Shown one piece after another: positions 29,062-37,394 of a stretch of 64,000 nucleotides of DNA; the stretch's first letter is position 1; each line of letters starts with the position of its first letter. The DNA is from Sphingomonas sanguinis (lineage in GTDB: Bacteria; Pseudomonadota; Alphaproteobacteria; Sphingomonadales; Sphingomonadaceae): contig NZ_CP079203.1 of the NCBI RefSeq assembly GCF_019297835.1, positions 276,001-340,000 of the forward strand, given 5' to 3'. The notes below the pieces were generated by a model. The model had not been told where the DNA came from and did not search any database. It worked only from the letters and a program-made list of their open reading frames with translations. Both the position numbers and the translations under genes were made by a program.

Positions 29062-29108
29062 TTGACACGAGCGCCAAAACAGGAAATGACTACTGGTAAC
29101 GTTACCAG
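29062..29108 (+). promoter_or_regulatory. Candidate promoter and LacI-type operator of the first TonB receptor
   Basis: TTGACA at 29062-29067 may be a -35 element; no clear -10 matches consensus. At 29093-29108 is CTGGTAACGTTACCAG, a perfect 16-base palindrome centred on CG, the hallmark of LacI-family operators. It lies 30 bases before the ATG and should block transcription when bound. The LacI-family gene at 33307-34347 is the obvious candidate ligand-responsive repressor. Confidence 0.75.
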
Positions 29109-29138
29109 ATAAAACAGAAACGAAAAGGGATGAGGATC

Positions 29139-32129
29139 ATGATGAAGACGGGAATGCATACCCGGCGGCTGCGCTGTCGTGTGCTGGGGGCGGCCAGCCT
29201 GATGGTTCTGGCGGGCGGGATGATCGCCGCACCGGCCTGGGCGCAGGTTCCGCCGAACCAGGCAACGCAGGACACGTCATCCGATCAGGCGACCGTCCAG
29301 GCGGCCGCGCCTCAGGCGGATCAGACCGACGAAGCCCCGACCCGCGACATCATCGTGACCGGATCGCGCATCACCACCGGCGGCTTTACCGCGCCGACCC
29401 CGACCACGGTGATCGGCGAGGAACAGATCGCCGCCAACGCCCAGCCCAACGTCTTCACCACCGTCGCCCAGCTTCCCTCGCTCCAGGGTTCGACCGGCAC
29501 CGCGACGAACACCTTCAGCACGTCGAGCGGGCAGCAGGGCCTCAGTTCCTTCTCGCTGCGCGGCGTCGGCGCGATCCGCACGCTGACCCTGCTCGACGGC
29601 CAGCGCGTCGTCGGCGCGAACGTGACCGGCGTGCCCGATATCAGCCTGTTCCCGCAGTTGCTGATCAAGCGGGTCGATGTCGTCAACGGCGGCGCTTCGG
29701 CCTCCTATGGCTCGGATGCGGTCGGCGGTGTGGTCAACTTCATCACCGATACCCGGTTCAAGGGGATCAAGGGCAATATCCAGGGCGGCGTCACCACCTA
29801 TGGCGACGATCAGCAGGTGCTGGTCCAGTTGGCGGGCGGCACCAGCCTGTTGAACGACAGCCTGCATGTGATCGCCAGCACCGAATATGCGCATGAGGAC
29901 GGCGTCGGCGGCGGCGACTTCGGCATCGGTCTGGCGAACGGCCGCGACTGGTTCCGTCAGTCGACGCTGATCAACCGCAACGTCCTGAACGACGGGTCGC
30001 CGCAATATCTGTTCCGCGACTATGCCCAGTCCTATAATTACACCAAATACGGCCTGATCACCGCTGGGCCGCTTCAGGGCATTGCGTTCGACCAGTCGGG
30101 CAACCCGTTCCAGTTCCAATATGGCTCGAACGGCGTGCCCGCGCGCGACGCGGCGGGCAATGTCCGGGGCTGTCTGCCCGGCTTCTGCCAGGGCGGCGAC
30201 CTGTCCGGCAACGTCGATGCGGGCCGCTCGCTCCAGTCGAAGATCCAGCGCGTCAACAGCTATGGCCGCATCGGCTATGACTTCGCGCCCAATGGCGAAA
30301 TCTACGGCACGATCAATATCGGCCAGGTCAAGACCAACAACCAGCCGGTCGGCGGGCAGAACCGCCCGAACCTGACCATCCAGTGCGCCAACCCTTATGT
30401 CCCCGCGCTGGTCAAGGCGCAGTGCGCGACGGCGGGCATCACCAATTTCCAGTACGGCACCAGCAACGCCGCGCTGGGCAACACCCAGGTCTATACCGAT
30501 CGCCGCCAGTTCCGCTTCGTCGCGGGCGCCAAGGGGCGTGAGGCGGTGCTCGGATCCGACTGGTCGTACGACATGTATTACGAGCACGGCACCAATTATA
30601 CGGATGTTGATGTCAGCAACATCATGCTGTCGCGCCGCTTCAACCAGGCGATCAACGCGACCACGCTGAACGGCGCGATCGTCTGCGCCGATGCGACCGC
30701 GCGGGCGAACGGGTGTCAGCCGCTCAACATCTTCGGCGGCAATCCCTCGGCGGCGGCGATCGGCTATATCATGCCGCAATACGGGCCCTATCAGCGGACC
30801 CGCCAGACGCAGGACGTCATCAGCCTGAACTTCTCGGGCTCGCCCTTCTCGTCCTGGGCCGGGCCGGTATCGATCGCGTTCGGCGGCGAGTTCCGCCACG
30901 AATTCTACCGCGTGCGCGCCGATCCCTATGGCGCGGGCTTTGCCAACACCCCGGCCAATGCCAATTATCCCGCCGACCCCGCGCTGCTGGCGGACGGCAA
31001 CAACTGGTATGCGGGCAATTACAAGAACGGGACCGGCGCCTATAGCGTCAAGGAAGCGTTCGTCGAAGCCGACCTGCCGATCATCAATTCGGATGCCGGT
31101 GGCCGCGCCAACATCAACGGCGCGGTGCGCGTCACCGACTACAGCACCTCGGGCACGGTCTGGGCGTGGAAGATCGGCGGCACCTGGGACCTGCCGGTCG
31201 ATGGCCTGCGCATCCGTGGCGTGACCTCGCGCGATGTCCGTGCGCCCAACCTGTCGGAGCTGTTCGCCGCGCCCGTCACCACGACGCTGCCGGGCTTTTT
31301 CGATCCGTTCCGCAACGTCAATGTGCTGGCGCTTCAGAACACGATCGGCAACGTCAACCTGACGCCCGAAATCGCACGTAACACGACGCTGGGCATCGCC
31401 TTCTCCAACTCGCAGGCGATCCCGGGCCTCAGCCTGTCGGTCGACTATTACAAGATCAAGATCACCGACGTCATCTCCAGCCTGGGCGCGCAGGACATCG
31501 TCAACCTGTGCTACCTCAATATCGCGCCAGAGACCTGCGGCGTGTTCAACCTGAACAACCCCAACGGCCCGAACTTCATCAACGTCCAGTCGTTCAACCT
31601 GGCGTCGATCCTGACCGACGGCTTCGATATCGAGGCGAGCTATCGCTGGCGCAATCCGCTGGGCCTGCCGGGCAGCCTGACGCTGCGCGCGCTGGCGACC
31701 AATATCCGCCGCTTCATCACCGACACCGGCCTGCCGAACACGATCCCGAACGACACGGCGGGCGTGAACATCGGCAACACGCCCAAGTGGAAGTGGCTGG
31801 CGGTGCAGACCTATGCCACCGACGACTGGTCGCTGCTGCTTCAGGAGCGCTGGTTCAGCGACGGTAAGCTCGGCAATCAATATATCGAATGCACCACCGG
31901 CTGCCCCGCCTCGACCGCGAACCGGCCGACCATCGACAACAACTTCATTCCCGGCGCCTTCTATTTCGACATTGGCGGCACCTATAACGTTAGCAAGGCG
32001 GTGACGGCCTATTTCAAGGTCGACAACGTGTTCAACCGCGACCCGGCCCGCTCGCCCTATTTCGTCAATCCGGCGCTGTATGACGTACTCGGGCGGGTGT
32101 TCCGCGCGGGTGTCCGCTTCAATTTCTGA
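29139..32129 (+). CDS. TonB-dependent receptor, oligosaccharide type
   Basis: About 996 residues. Signal peptide (through APAWAQ), TonB-box-like DIIVTGSRI, plug domain (SFSLRGVGAIRTLTLLDGQRV, LLIKRVDVVNGGASASYGSDAVGGVVNF) and a long beta-barrel ending in RVFRAGVRFNF with the terminal Phe needed for outer-membrane insertion. Likely imports hemicellulose oligosaccharides, because a GH43 gene follows after 14 bases and a glycosidase locus extends downstream. AAGGG at nine bases spacing favours the ATG at 29139; ATGs at 29130 and 29142 are alternatives. Confidence 0.92.
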   Translation: MMKTGMHTRRLRCRVLGAASLMVLAGGMIAAPAWAQVPPNQATQDTSSDQATVQAAAPQADQTDEAPTRDIIVTGSRITTGGFTAPTPTTVIGEEQIAANAQPNVFTTVAQLPSLQGSTGTATNTFSTSSGQQGLSSFSLRGVGAIRTLTLLDGQRVVGANVTGVPDISLFPQLLIKRVDVVNGGASASYGSDAVGGVVNFITDTRFKGIKGNIQGGVTTYGDDQQVLVQLAGGTSLLNDSLHVIASTEYAHEDGVGGGDFGIGLANGRDWFRQSTLINRNVLNDGSPQYLFRDYAQSYNYTKYGLITAGPLQGIAFDQSGNPFQFQYGSNGVPARDAAGNVRGCLPGFCQGGDLSGNVDAGRSLQSKIQRVNSYGRIGYDFAPNGEIYGTINIGQVKTNNQPVGGQNRPNLTIQCANPYVPALVKAQCATAGITNFQYGTSNAALGNTQVYTDRRQFRFVAGAKGREAVLGSDWSYDMYYEHGTNYTDVDVSNIMLSRRFNQAINATTLNGAIVCADATARANGCQPLNIFGGNPSAAAIGYIMPQYGPYQRTRQTQDVISLNFSGSPFSSWAGPVSIAFGGEFRHEFYRVRADPYGAGFANTPANANYPADPALLADGNNWYAGNYKNGTGAYSVKEAFVEADLPIINSDAGGRANINGAVRVTDYSTSGTVWAWKIGGTWDLPVDGLRIRGVTSRDVRAPNLSELFAAPVTTTLPGFFDPFRNVNVLALQNTIGNVNLTPEIARNTTLGIAFSNSQAIPGLSLSVDYYKIKITDVISSLGAQDIVNLCYLNIAPETCGVFNLNNPNGPNFINVQSFNLASILTDGFDIEASYRWRNPLGLPGSLTLRALATNIRRFITDTGLPNTIPNDTAGVNIGNTPKWKWLAVQTYATDDWSLLLQERWFSDGKLGNQYIECTTGCPASTANRPTIDNNFIPGAFYFDIGGTYNVSKAVTAYFKVDNVFNRDPARSPYFVNPALYDVLGRVFRAGVRFNF

Positions 32130-32143
32130 CGGGAACGAAGACC

Positions 32144-33127
32144 ATGACGATGTTGCGGACGATCGCGTCCCTTATGCTGCTGGCCGTGTCGGGGGCTGCG
32201 CTGGCGGCCGACCGGCCGGGGAGCAACCCGATCATCCGCGACAAGTTCACGGCGGACCCCGCGCCGCTGGTCGTGGGGGATCGGCTGTACCTCTATGTCG
32301 GGCATGACGAAGCGCAGCGCGACGAGATGTTCAACATGAAGGAGTGGCTGGTCTATTCCACCACCGACATGAAGCATTGGACGCCGCACGAGCCCATCAT
32401 GAACGTAAAGGACTTCAAATGGGCCAAGAAGGACGCCTGGGCCAGCCAAGCGATCTACAAGAACGGCAAATACTGGTTCTACGCCGCCGTCGAGCATGAC
32501 AATAGCCATCCGGGCAAGGCCATCGCCGTCGCCGTATCCGACAAGCCGACCGGCCCCTTCGTAGATGCCAAGGGATCGGCGCTCATCACCAACGAGATGA
32601 CGCCAAAGGGGACGCATAGCTGGGAAGACATCGATCCGACCGTCATGACCGACGATGACGGTACGACCTGGATCGCGTGGGGCAACCGGCAATGCTATAT
32701 CGCCAAGCTGAAGCCCAACATGATCGAGATCGACGGCCCGATCGCCGAGATCACCCCGCCGCATTTCGAAGAGGGGCCTTGGCTGCACAAGCGCGGCAAG
32801 CTCTATTACCTCACCTATGCCTCGCTCGACCGGACGACGCAGCGGGACGAGCATGTCTCCTACGCCACCGCGCCGTCGCTGAAGGGGCCGTGGACCTATC
32901 GCGGGCTGCTGACCGGATCGGGCAAGTACAGCTTCACCATCCATCCGGGAATCGCCGACTTCAAGGGTAAGTCGTACCTGTTCCTGCACAATGCGAACCT
33001 CGCCATCGGCGACCAGAGCGGTGCGATCGGACGGCGCGCGGTGACGGTCGAGCGGCTTTATTATAATCCGGATGGAACGATGAAGCCGGTGGTGCAGACC
33101 GACGCCGGTGTTTCGGCGGCGCGGTAG
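32144..33127 (+). CDS. Exported glycoside hydrolase family 43 enzyme
   Basis: 327 residues with a signal peptide cut near ALAA (residue 21). GH43 five-bladed propeller motifs: catalytic base Asp38 (KFTADPAPLV), pKa modulator Asp164 (WEDIDPTVMTDDDG) and general acid Glu210 (HFEEGPWLHKRG). Probably removes arabinofuranosyl or xylosyl units from hemicellulose oligomers in the periplasm. It is in one operon with the TonB receptor and so under the same operator. Confidence 0.9.
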   Translation: MTMLRTIASLMLLAVSGAALAADRPGSNPIIRDKFTADPAPLVVGDRLYLYVGHDEAQRDEMFNMKEWLVYSTTDMKHWTPHEPIMNVKDFKWAKKDAWASQAIYKNGKYWFYAAVEHDNSHPGKAIAVAVSDKPTGPFVDAKGSALITNEMTPKGTHSWEDIDPTVMTDDDGTTWIAWGNRQCYIAKLKPNMIEIDGPIAEITPPHFEEGPWLHKRGKLYYLTYASLDRTTQRDEHVSYATAPSLKGPWTYRGLLTGSGKYSFTIHPGIADFKGKSYLFLHNANLAIGDQSGAIGRRAVTVERLYYNPDGTMKPVVQTDAGVSAAR

Positions 33128-33181
33128 GGGTGGGATGGTCGTGTTATCGCCGCCTCGAACGGGGCGGCATCCTCCATCATA

Positions 33182-33302
33182 TTCCTCCCCTGCAAGGGGA
33201 GGGGGACCATGCGCAGCATGGTGGAGGGGTGTCTCGCTATCGAGAGGGCGAGACACCTCCGTCAGGCCTGCGGCCTGCCACCTCCCCTTACAGGGGAGGA
33301 AT
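33182..33302. repeat. Long palindromic intergenic element, family 2, copy C
   Basis: TCCTCCCCTGCAAGGGGAGG at one end and CTCCCCTTACAGGGGAGGA at the other, with the shared interior ACCATGCGCAGCATGGT and GGCCTGCGGCCTG-type hairpin. It separates the convergent GH43 and LacI genes and most of it is the same as copy B, base for base. Confidence 0.8.
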
Positions 33303-33306
33303 AGAG

Positions 33307-34347
33307 TTACGAACGCGGCGGGGCGGTGGAGTCGCGTTCGATCAGCTGGTGCTCCAGCACCGTGACACGCGGCTGGCCGTTCGGTGCCGGAACCCCGCCG
33401 CGAATTTCCTGGATCAGCCTCTGCAACGCCTCGGTCGCCAGCGCGCGGACCGGTTGGTGGATGGTGGTCAGCGGCGGCCAGAGCGTCGTCGCGGCGGTGC
33501 TGTCGTCGAAGCCCACCACGGTCAGATCGCCCGGCACGTCCAGATGCCGCCGATGCGCGACCGAGACGATCGCGGCGGCCATGTCGTCGTTGCTGGCGAA
33601 GATCGCGGTCGGCGGACTTTCGCCGCCGAGCAGCGTCTCGCCCGCCGTCAGGCCCGAGGCATAGCTGTAATCGCCCTGGACGACCCGCGTTTCCAGCCCG
33701 CCTTCCTCCTCGACCGCGCGGCTAAAGCCCGCCAGACGCTCGATACTGGCCGACTGGCCGGGATTGCCATGGACGAAGCCGATGCGGCGATGGCCCAGCC
33801 CGATCAGGTGGCGGGTCATGTCATAGGCAGCGCGCGCATTGTCGATCCAGACGGACACGGCATCGGGCGCGACGCCGCCGATCACCGCCATGGGCAGCCC
33901 CGCCGCGCGGATGATGTCGCGCACGAAGTCGGACTCGCCGAGCGGCGGCGCCAGGATGACGCCTGCGATCCGCTGCTCGATCAGCCCCTCGATCGCCTCG
34001 CGCGCGGGCGGGCGGCCCTGTTCGCCCTTCAGCAGGAACAGCTGCGCCGCGCGGGTCGAGGCTTCCTCGAACACGCCGACCAGCAGCTCGCTCATGAAGG
34101 CGGCGCTGGGGTTGGAATAGATGACGCCGATGCGGATCTCGCTCGACGTGACCAGGCTGCGCGCCATCAGATTGGGTGTGTAGTTCAGCCGCTTGATGAC
34201 CTCGCGAACGTGCGCCCGCACCTCGTTGCGGACGCCCGCATCGCCGTTGATGACGCGCGAGACGGTCATGGGCGAGACACCCGCCTCCTTGGCCACGTCG
34301 ATGATGGTCACGCCGCGCGGGCGCCGTCGGGTCTTCGTCAAGGTCAT
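33307..34347 (-). CDS. LacI-family transcriptional regulator
   Basis: 346 residues. LacI helix-turn-helix and hinge: VTIIDVAKEAGVSPMTVSRV, INGDAGVRNEVRAHV, LNYTPNLMARSL; then a periplasmic-binding-protein-like sugar domain (IGVIYSNPSAAFMSELLVG, IGFVHGNPGQSAS, IFASNDDMAAAIV). Probably represses the surrounding hemicellulose genes until a sugar inducer binds. A perfect palindrome at 29093-29108 is a fitting target. Divergent from the first MFS gene. Confidence 0.93.
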   Translation of the reverse strand: MTLTKTRRRPRGVTIIDVAKEAGVSPMTVSRVINGDAGVRNEVRAHVREVIKRLNYTPNLMARSLVTSSEIRIGVIYSNPSAAFMSELLVGVFEEASTRAAQLFLLKGEQGRPPAREAIEGLIEQRIAGVILAPPLGESDFVRDIIRAAGLPMAVIGGVAPDAVSVWIDNARAAYDMTRHLIGLGHRRIGFVHGNPGQSASIERLAGFSRAVEEEGGLETRVVQGDYSYASGLTAGETLLGGESPPTAIFASNDDMAAAIVSVAHRRHLDVPGDLTVVGFDDSTAATTLWPPLTTIHQPVRALATEALQRLIQEIRGGVPAPNGQPRVTVLEHQLIERDSTAPPRS

Positions 34348-34421
34348 CCTGTCGCGTCATCGGGCTTCACGCTATGCCGATGTTCGCCGACAGCCGTGCC
34401 CCGGCAGAGGCCGACAGGTCA

Positions 34422-35702
34422 ATGGGAACGACATATGGCGAACAGGCCGAAGGACCGCATGTGAAGGGTTTTCCCTATATCCGCTGGACGATCATCGCCC
34501 TGTTCGTGGGCGCGATGGTCATCAACTATCTGACGCGCAGCATCCTGGGCGTCGCCGCGCCCGCGATCATGGCCGAGCAGCATATCAGTTCCGAACAATA
34601 TAGCTGGATCACCGGCGCCTTTCAGTTCGGCATCATGTTCCAGCCGGTGGCGGGTTATCTGCTCGACCTGATCGGCCTGAAGATCGGCTTCACCCTGTTC
34701 GTCGCGGTGTGGTCGTGCATCACCATCGGCCATGGCTTCGCCAATGGCTGGCTGAGCTTTGCCGGTCTTCGCGGCGCGCTCGGGCTGGTCGAGGGATCGG
34801 CGCAACCGGCGGGCATGAAGGTCGTCGCGGAGTGGTTTCCGGCGCGCGAGCGCGGGGTGGCGGGCGGCATCTATCAGATCGGGGCCTCGTTCGGTGCGGT
34901 CTTCGCGCCCCCGCTCGTCGCCTGGGCGGTCTTCCACCATAGCTGGCGTGCGGCGTTCTTCGTGGCGGGCGGGCTGGGGCTGCTCTGGGTACTGGCCTGG
35001 CTGTTCTGGTACGCGCCGCCCGCGCGCCACCGGGCCCTGTCCGCGCGCGAGCGGACGTTGATCGTCGAGGGACAGGAAGCCGCGCTCGTCAAGCAGCGCC
35101 GCCGTCCGCCGCTGGGCGAGCTGTTGCGCCGTCGCAATCTCTGGGCGATCGCGGCGGCGCGGTTCCTGGCCGATCCGGTCTGGGGCATGCTGTCGCTGTG
35201 GATGCCGCTCTATCTCGTCCAGGCGCGGCATTTCGACCTGACCCAGATCGCGATGTTCGCCTGGCTGCCCTTCCTGGCCGCCGATCTGGGGTGCCTGTTC
35301 GGTCCGGCGGTCGTCGCCTTCCTGCAGCGGCGCGACGTCAACCTGATCGACGCGCGGCGCGGCGCCTTTACTCTGGGCGCGGTGCTGATGACGGGCATGA
35401 TGTTCGTCGGCAGCGTCAACAGCCCCGTCGCCGCCGTCGCGCTGCTGTGTCTGGGCGGTTTCGCGCACCAGACGCTGTCGGTCACCGTCATCACGTTATG
35501 CTCGGACCTGTTCCCGCAGGATCAGGTCGCGACCGCGACGGGCGTGTCGGGCACGGCGGCCAATCTGGGCGTCCTGATCTTCACCCTGACGCTCGGCTCG
35601 CTGGTCGATCAGGTCGGCTATCAGCCCTTCTTCATCCTGCTGGGCCTGCTCGATCTGGCGGGCGCGGCTCTCCTCTGGACCTTGGTGCGCAAACCCGCAT
35701 GA
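34422..35702 (+). CDS. MFS transporter, ACS (hexuronate-like) family
   Basis: 426 residues, twelve membrane helices. MFS signature-like AEWFPARERGVAGGIYQIGASFGAVFAPP in pieces: AEWFPARERG and GIYQIGASFGA; N-terminal NYLTRSILGVAAPAIM is typical of the anion:cation symporter family that includes ExuT. Likely brings uronic acids or small acidic oligosaccharides over the inner membrane. Start: the ATG after ACAGGTCA is preferred; ATG at 34374 would add 16 residues. Overlaps the next GH43 gene by 4 bases. Confidence 0.88.
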   Translation: MGTTYGEQAEGPHVKGFPYIRWTIIALFVGAMVINYLTRSILGVAAPAIMAEQHISSEQYSWITGAFQFGIMFQPVAGYLLDLIGLKIGFTLFVAVWSCITIGHGFANGWLSFAGLRGALGLVEGSAQPAGMKVVAEWFPARERGVAGGIYQIGASFGAVFAPPLVAWAVFHHSWRAAFFVAGGLGLLWVLAWLFWYAPPARHRALSARERTLIVEGQEAALVKQRRRPPLGELLRRRNLWAIAAARFLADPVWGMLSLWMPLYLVQARHFDLTQIAMFAWLPFLAADLGCLFGPAVVAFLQRRDVNLIDARRGAFTLGAVLMTGMMFVGSVNSPVAAVALLCLGGFAHQTLSVTVITLCSDLFPQDQVATATGVSGTAANLGVLIFTLTLGSLVDQVGYQPFFILLGLLDLAGAALLWTLVRKPA

Positions 35703-37288
35703 CCCCGAACAATCCCATCCTGCCGGGCTTCAACCCCGATCCCTCGATCGTGCGCGTCGGCGAGGATTACTATATCGCGACCTCGACCTTCGAATGGTAT
35801 CCGGGTGTCCAGATTCATCACAGCCGCGATCTGGTGAACTGGACGCTGGTCGCCCGGCCGTTGGCGCGCGCCACCCAGCTCGACATGCGCGGCAATCCGG
35901 ATTCCTGCGGGGTGTGGGCTCCCGACCTCACTTACGCCGACGGACGTTTCCACCTGATCTTCACCGATGTGAAGCGCTATGGCCGCACCACCGTCGACGG
36001 CGCCAAGGGCGCGTCGCTTCGCGACTTCCACAATTACTGGGTTTCGTGCGACCGGATCGACGGCGCGTGGACGGATGCCGTCTATCTCAACAGCAGCGGC
36101 TTCGACCCCGCATTGTTCCATGACGATGACGGTCGCAGCTGGCTGCTCAACATGCTGTGGGACCATCGGCCCGACCGCAAGCGCTTCGCCGGGATCGTGA
36201 TCCAGCAGATGGATATGGACACCGGTCGCCTGCTCGGCGAGCGTCGCCGCATCTTCGACGGCACGCCGCTGGGCTTTACCGAGGGGCCGCATCTCTACAA
36301 GCGCGACGGCTGGTATCACCTGTTGGTTGCCGAGGGCGGGACCGAGCGCGGTCATGCCGTGACGATGGCACGGTCGCGCGATCTGTTCGGGCCCTATGAG
36401 GTGCATCCCGACGGCCCGGTGCTGACCGCGCGCGACACGCCCGACGCACCGCTGCAACGTACCGGTCATGGCGATCTGGTCGAGACACCGGAGGGCGAGA
36501 CGTGGATGGCCTATCTGTGCGGCCGCCCGCTGCCCGTCAGCAATCGCTGCGTGCTGGGGCGCGAGACGGCGATCCAGCGTATGGAGTGGGGCGCGGACGG
36601 CTGGCTGCGCTGTGCCGAGCGCACGCCGGTGGCCGCCAACCCCGCGCCGGTCGAGGCACGGAACCGGTTCGACGGCCCTACGCTGCCCGCCGCCTTCCAA
36701 TGGCTGCGCACGCCCGAATCGGAACATATCTTCAGCCTGACCGAGCGCCCCGGCCATTTACGGCTCTTCGGACGCGAGACGATCGGCAGCCATTTCGAGC
36801 AGGCGCTGGTCGCCCGCCGCCAGACCGCCTTTTGCTATGACGTGCGAACGCTCGTCGATTACGAGCCGGAGCATTTCCAGCAGGCGGCCGGGATCGTCGC
36901 CTATTACAACAGCACCAAATATCATTTTCTCCAGATCACGGCAGGGGATGCGGGCGAGAAGCTCGTCCAGGTCCTGTCGGTCCTGCCAAACGGCGAGGGG
37001 CAAAGCCTGATGGGGCCCGCCGTCCCGGCTCCCGCAGGCCCGCTCGAATTGCGGGCGGTGGTCGATCATGAGGCGTTGCGCTTCGCCTTCCGGGCCGAAG
37101 GGGCGACGAAATGGACCTGGCTGTCCCGGGATTTCGATGCCTCCATCCTCTCCGACGAGGCGACGCTGGCGGGTCTGCCCAATTTTACCGGCGCCTTTGT
37201 CGGTATGGCGTGTCAAGACATGAGCGGTTCGGGCCACCCCGCCGACTTCCAATATTTCCATTATGTCGAGCGGCTTGGCGACGATTGA
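35699..37288 (+). CDS. GH43 beta-xylosidase (XynB type)
   Basis: 529 residues, no signal peptide, so cytosolic. N-terminal GH43 propeller: base Asp14 (GFNPDPSIVRVG), Asp136 (GFDPALFHDDDG), acid Glu195 (GFTEGPHLYKRDGWY). The C-terminal beta-sandwich (YDVRTLVDYEPEHFQQAAGI, YYNSTKYHFLQ) is that of the XynB3/SXA subgroup. It hydrolyses xylo-oligosaccharides (and often arabinofuranosides) after import by the preceding MFS protein, with which it is coupled through ATGA. Confidence 0.93.
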   Translation: MTPNNPILPGFNPDPSIVRVGEDYYIATSTFEWYPGVQIHHSRDLVNWTLVARPLARATQLDMRGNPDSCGVWAPDLTYADGRFHLIFTDVKRYGRTTVDGAKGASLRDFHNYWVSCDRIDGAWTDAVYLNSSGFDPALFHDDDGRSWLLNMLWDHRPDRKRFAGIVIQQMDMDTGRLLGERRRIFDGTPLGFTEGPHLYKRDGWYHLLVAEGGTERGHAVTMARSRDLFGPYEVHPDGPVLTARDTPDAPLQRTGHGDLVETPEGETWMAYLCGRPLPVSNRCVLGRETAIQRMEWGADGWLRCAERTPVAANPAPVEARNRFDGPTLPAAFQWLRTPESEHIFSLTERPGHLRLFGRETIGSHFEQALVARRQTAFCYDVRTLVDYEPEHFQQAAGIVAYYNSTKYHFLQITAGDAGEKLVQVLSVLPNGEGQSLMGPAVPAPAGPLELRAVVDHEALRFAFRAEGATKWTWLSRDFDASILSDEATLAGLPNFTGAFVGMACQDMSGSGHPADFQYFHYVERLGDD

Positions 37289-37304
37289 TCGGATCGCTGG
37301 AATG

Positions 37305-37319
37305 ATTGGCCAGACCAAT
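37305..37319. promoter_or_regulatory. GntR/FadR-type operator-like palindrome
   Basis: ATTGG-CCAGA-CCAAT is a symmetric 15-base site in the 106-base gap before the second MFS gene. It differs by one base from the ATTGGTC-N-GACCAAT form bound by FadR-subfamily GntR regulators such as LldR. No GntR gene is in the window. A short stem CCGCT-TTCC-AGCGG follows just downstream. Confidence 0.5.
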
Positions 37320-37394
37320 ATGGACAGGCCGCTTTCCAGCGGTTAAGCTTGCCCCAGACACCGGCGCCGCGATGCGTACGGAGAGGCTAGGGGA

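Noticed and set aside
29277..31880. Minus-strand open frame of 867 codons opposite the TonB receptor
   Set aside because: Shadow of the receptor gene; translation is Arg/Asp/Gly-rich low-complexity with no domain or signal peptide.
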